16,436 nucleotides of DNA. Origin: Candidatus Heimdallarchaeota archaeon (GTDB taxonomy: Archaea; Asgardarchaeota; Heimdallarchaeia; Heimdallarchaeales; Kariarchaeaceae). A program made the translations under genes and the position numbers. Below, one piece after another: positions 14,103-16,436 of the stretch. How positions within the stretch are numbered: the first letter of the stretch is position 1; the number at the start of each line of letters is the position of its first letter. The notes beneath the pieces were generated by a model. The model was not told where the DNA came from. It ran no database searches and saw only the letters and a list, made by a program, of their open reading frames with translations. The DNA lies in NCBI GenBank assembly GCA_029882335.1, contig JAOUKW010000041.1, forward strand, positions 1 to 16,436, written 5' to 3'.

Positions 14103-15050
14103 TTATAAATTTGAACCTCGATGCTGAATTTTGTCTTCATTATCCATGCGTGATATACCCAATCCGGGCATGGCAAGATTTTCATTAACCATAGATTGAG
14201 CTTCAAGCACTTTATCTGGATTATTCCAATATGTTGTTGCATATACTATTGCAGTAGCTCGATTTTCTGGATCTTGTGATTTATAGATACCAGATCCTAC
14301 AAAAACACCATCACATTTCATTCGCATCATCATTGCGGCATCAGCGGGTGTAGCAATACCGCCAGCTGCAAAATTAACTACTGGTAATCTTCCTAATTCT
14401 GCAACTTTTAAAGCGCTTTCATAACTTACTTTCATATCTCTTGCGAGTATAAGTAATTCTTCAGGGTTATCTTTAGCAGCTACAACATCTCTTATTCCTT
14501 TATTAACTAATCGCATATGACGAATTGCCTCACTGACATCACCTGTTCCAGCCTCTCCTTTAGTTCTGATCATTGCAGAGCCTTCTTCAATTCGTCTAAT
14601 TGCTTCTCCTAGATCCCTACATCCATTTACAAAAGGAATAGTAAAAGGCCATTTCCATACATGTGATGCATCATTTGCAGGAGTTAGTACTTCCGATTCA
14701 TCAATCATGTCCACTCCTAATTCTTGAAGTAAGTAGGCTTCCTGAGTATGACCAATTCTACATTTTGCCATTACAGGGATTGATATTACCTCCATTACCT
14801 CCTTTATAGCTTCAGCACTTGCCATTCGGGCGACTCCACCTCTACCACGAATATCAGCCGGTAATTGATCTAATACCATTACAGCAACAGCACCTGCATC
14901 TTCTGCAATACCAGCTTGAGTTGGATTGGTCACATCCATTACAACTCCATGTTTTACCATATTAGCAAAACCTCTTTTTAATGTAGTAGAGCCAAGTTGT
15001 ATCTCGACATCCGAATACGATTTTAATGGTTCAAAATTGGAATTATTCAT
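14103..15050 (-). CDS. pdxS: Pyridoxal 5'-phosphate synthase subunit PdxS
   Basis: This 315-residue protein is a near-certain PdxS. It has D39 in V-M-D-V-T, Schiff-base lysine K96 in M-A-K-C-R-I-G-H, the second lysine K164 in R-T-K-G-E-A-G-T-G, and the phosphate-binding loops F-A-A-G-G-I-A-T and G-V-F-V-G-S-G-I. It is a (beta/alpha)8 barrel that makes pyridoxal 5'-phosphate from ribose 5-phosphate, glyceraldehyde 3-phosphate and ammonia supplied by PdxT, usually as a dodecamer. The ATG start yields the family's typical N-terminal helix. It is the first gene of the minus-strand series pdxS, longin-like, pdxT, winged-helix/RING. The 132 bases to the next gene include a TATA-like run, so co-transcription is possible but not certain. 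Confidence 0.98.
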   Translation of the reverse strand: MNNSNFEPLKSYSDVEIQLGSTTLKRGFANMVKHGVVMDVTNPTQAGIAEDAGAVAVMVLDQLPADIRGRGGVARMASAEAIKEVMEVISIPVMAKCRIGHTQEAYLLQELGVDMIDESEVLTPANDASHVWKWPFTIPFVNGCRDLGEAIRRIEEGSAMIRTKGEAGTGDVSEAIRHMRLVNKGIRDVVAAKDNPEELLILARDMKVSYESALKVAELGRLPVVNFAAGGIATPADAAMMMRMKCDGVFVGSGIYKSQDPENRATAIVYATTYWNNPDKVLEAQSMVNENLAMPGLGISRMDNEDKIQHRGSNL

Positions 15051-15217
15051 GTTATCATCTTCTTATTTCTTCCTATAAATTCTATCTTTAATAGATATTA
15101 ATACATTGTTTGATTACTCATTGATTTGAAATCAATAATTTAAAATTTTGATTCTCAAGTAAAGTATTTTCATTATGGAATTTAATTTTAATAAAAGATC
15201 AGTTAGATTTATCGATA

Positions 15218-15226
15218 TTATAAAAT
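15218..15226 (+). promoter_or_regulatory. TATA box of the PaaA-like gene
   Basis: TTATAAAAT predicts a transcript start near 15248-15250. That is directly at the upstream end of the extended PaaA-like frame and about 105 bases before its first ATG. It supports translation starting near 15252. Confidence 0.5.
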
Positions 15227-15251
15227 ACCACAGATTGAAACTTAGATTGGG

Positions 15252-16022
15252 ATAAATATTAGTACTCGTGATATTAAAACTGGTAAATATAGAAAGATTA
15301 GGAAGTTTGAAAGCCCTTCAGAACTACCTGACGAATATAGAAATTTATTACTGAAAATGTTATTTATTCAAGCTGATACTGAATTTGCAAGTGTAGAACA
15401 ACACAGAGATTGGCAATTAGACGCCCCTACTGCTGAAGACAGATGGGTTCTTGCAAGAATTGTTGCTGATGAGGTTCGTCACGGATTAACAATGGTTAGA
15501 TTACTTAGAGATTTTGGTGAAGAGGGAGATAAAGCAATTGATAAATTAATGGGAAGAAGAATGGGAGATCATACTTTAGATGCTTTTAATATTGAATTTA
15601 AGAATTGGGCTCACGTCGCTGCATTTACATGTTTTGTAGATAGAGTTGGTTTATACCAATTAGAATCTTTTGTTGAATGCTCTTATGCTCCATTAGCGAG
15701 GCAAATACCATTAATGCTCAATGAAGAACAGCTTCACATTGGTTTTGGATTAAATGCATTAAGAAAAATAATTAATCGTGATGATTATCCAGGTACTAAA
15801 GAAGATGTACAAGAAGCAGTGAACTTTTGGATACCCAGAGCTCTAGATATGTTTGGACATAAAGGAAGTAAAAACGCGGAACTAGCATTGGATATGGGTA
15901 TTAAAAAATGGCAAAATGAAGAAATGAGAGAAAGATACTATAAAGAAATCGCCGGTTTATGTGAAAGTTTAGGTATTCAAACTCCAGCAATTGATTTTGA
16001 TAGACGAATTTTAGACGCGTAA
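15252..16022 (+). CDS. PaaA-like diiron monooxygenase subunit (phenylacetyl-CoA epoxidase family)
   Basis: The protein shows a complete ferritin-like diiron ligand set. Counting from the ATG at 15357, these are E9 (A-D-T-E), E39-x2-H42 (D-E-V-R-H), D95 (V-D-R-V-G) and E124-x2-H127 (E-Q-L-H), in the spacing of phenylacetyl-CoA epoxidase catalytic subunits (PaaA/PaaC, PF05138). The family uses O2 to epoxidise CoA-linked aromatic rings and needs partner and reductase subunits, none of which are in the window. The first ATG gives 221 residues, but the open frame continues 35 codons upstream with family-like sequence (E-S-P-S-E-L-P-D-E-Y) and no ATG/GTG/TTG before the stop at 15243-15245. I start it at ATA 15252, close to the start site predicted from the TATA box; ATT 15258 is possible. 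Two bases separate its stop from the convergent enoyl-CoA hydratase gene. The substrate is uncertain. Confidence 0.85.
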   Translation: MNISTRDIKTGKYRKIRKFESPSELPDEYRNLLLKMLFIQADTEFASVEQHRDWQLDAPTAEDRWVLARIVADEVRHGLTMVRLLRDFGEEGDKAIDKLMGRRMGDHTLDAFNIEFKNWAHVAAFTCFVDRVGLYQLESFVECSYAPLARQIPLMLNEEQLHIGFGLNALRKIINRDDYPGTKEDVQEAVNFWIPRALDMFGHKGSKNAELALDMGIKKWQNEEMRERYYKEIAGLCESLGIQTPAIDFDRRILDA

Positions 16023-16024
16023 AC

Positions 16025-16436
16025 CTACAATGTTTGTTTCCACTTAGGATCTCGTCTTTCTAAATAAGCAGTTATTCCTTCTTGAGCATCTGGAGATGCA
16101 AATAATCGGTTTTGTAATTCCCTCTCAAGAGTTAATCCCTCATGTAGGGACATTTGAGTACCAGAAACTACTGCTCTTTTTATCAATCCAATTGTTAATC
16201 CAGCACTTGAAGTTAATTTTTCAACATAATTTTTAAGTTTTTCTTCAAAATCAGATTCCTCAAATGCATAATTAACTAATCCAATTTGCTCTGCTTCTTC
16301 TGCTGTAATCAATTTACCAGTTATCATCATATCAATTGCACGGGAATTACCAATTAATCTGGCCAGTCTTTGGGTCCCTCCAGTACCAGGTAATACTCCT
16401 AAATTAACTTCAGGTAAACCAATTCTATATGGTTTA
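16025..16436 (-). CDS. Enoyl-CoA hydratase/isomerase, partial (N-terminus beyond window)
   Basis: The C-terminal ~136 residues of a crotonase-family protein are present. The frame is open to the window edge, so the start lies outside. The segment L-P-E-V-N-L-G-V-L-P-G-T-G-G-T-Q-R-L contains the second catalytic glutamate (in P-E-V) of enoyl-CoA hydratases. A-x-x-A-x-x-I-G-L-V-N and the C-terminal R-R-D-P-K-W-K segment are also typical. It should hydrate trans-2-enoyl-CoA in beta-oxidation or act in aromatic-CoA degradation downstream of a Paa-type epoxidase. A shorter frame beginning at the internal ATG at 16330 would lack the catalytic glutamate and is not the real start. The first oxyanion-hole motif lies outside the window. 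Confidence 0.95.
   Translation of the reverse strand, partial: KPYRIGLPEVNLGVLPGTGGTQRLARLIGNSRAIDMMITGKLITAEEAEQIGLVNYAFEESDFEEKLKNYVEKLTSSAGLTIGLIKRAVVSGTQMSLHEGLTLERELQNRLFASPDAQEGITAYLERRDPKWKQTL

Overview
The window looks like chromosomal DNA from an Asgard archaeon, most likely of the Heimdallarchaeia side. It is very AT-rich and tightly packed, and it carries archaeal hallmarks: TATA-type promoters close to start codons, a TrmB-type regulator, and an archaeal surface protein full of N-glycosylation sequons. Alongside these are eukaryote-like protein families: a Rab/Ras-type small GTPase, a longin-like domain protein, and a RING-H2-like domain on a protein built from tandem winged helices. 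The lineage call is inferred from this gene mix. There is no rRNA or other marker gene to confirm it.

Layout. (a) 15-3082, minus strand: a solitary beta-class DNA methyltransferase, a TrmB-like regulator and an unrecognised 464-residue protein. (b) 3239-4799: the Rab-like GTPase (+) faces a two-domain, Pro/Ala-linker protein (-). (c) 5091-5861, plus strand: an Hsp20-like protein and a stand-alone receiver domain. (d) 5984-10506, minus strand: a large N-glycosylated, tail-anchored surface protein followed by a membrane-anchored subtilisin-like protease, likely co-transcribed. (e) 10639-15050, minus strand: pdxS, a longin-like gene, pdxT, then the winged-helix/RING protein. (f) 15252-16436: a PaaA-like diiron monooxygenase subunit (+) converging on an enoyl-CoA hydratase (-) that runs off the window.

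How the genes fit together. PdxS and PdxT form the deoxyxylulose-5-phosphate-independent pyridoxal 5'-phosphate synthase. The PaaA-like protein and the enoyl-CoA hydratase point to degradation of aromatic or other CoA thioesters, possibly oxygen-dependent. The surface protein and protease are a cell-envelope pair. The GTPase, longin-like and RING proteins belong to families that in eukaryotes serve membrane traffic and ubiquitin signalling, but no ubiquitin, E1 or E2 gene lies in the window.

The two observations most worth following are the protein of seven or eight winged helices ending in a zinc ribbon and a RING-H2-like domain, and three genes whose reading frame and family homology extend upstream of any ATG/GTG/TTG codon, or fit better with an AUU/AUC/AUA start. 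I saw no tRNA, rRNA, CRISPR array or insertion sequence. No gene-free stretch exceeds 300 bases; the longest, 4800-5090 (291 bases), is a divergent promoter region in which I see nothing else.
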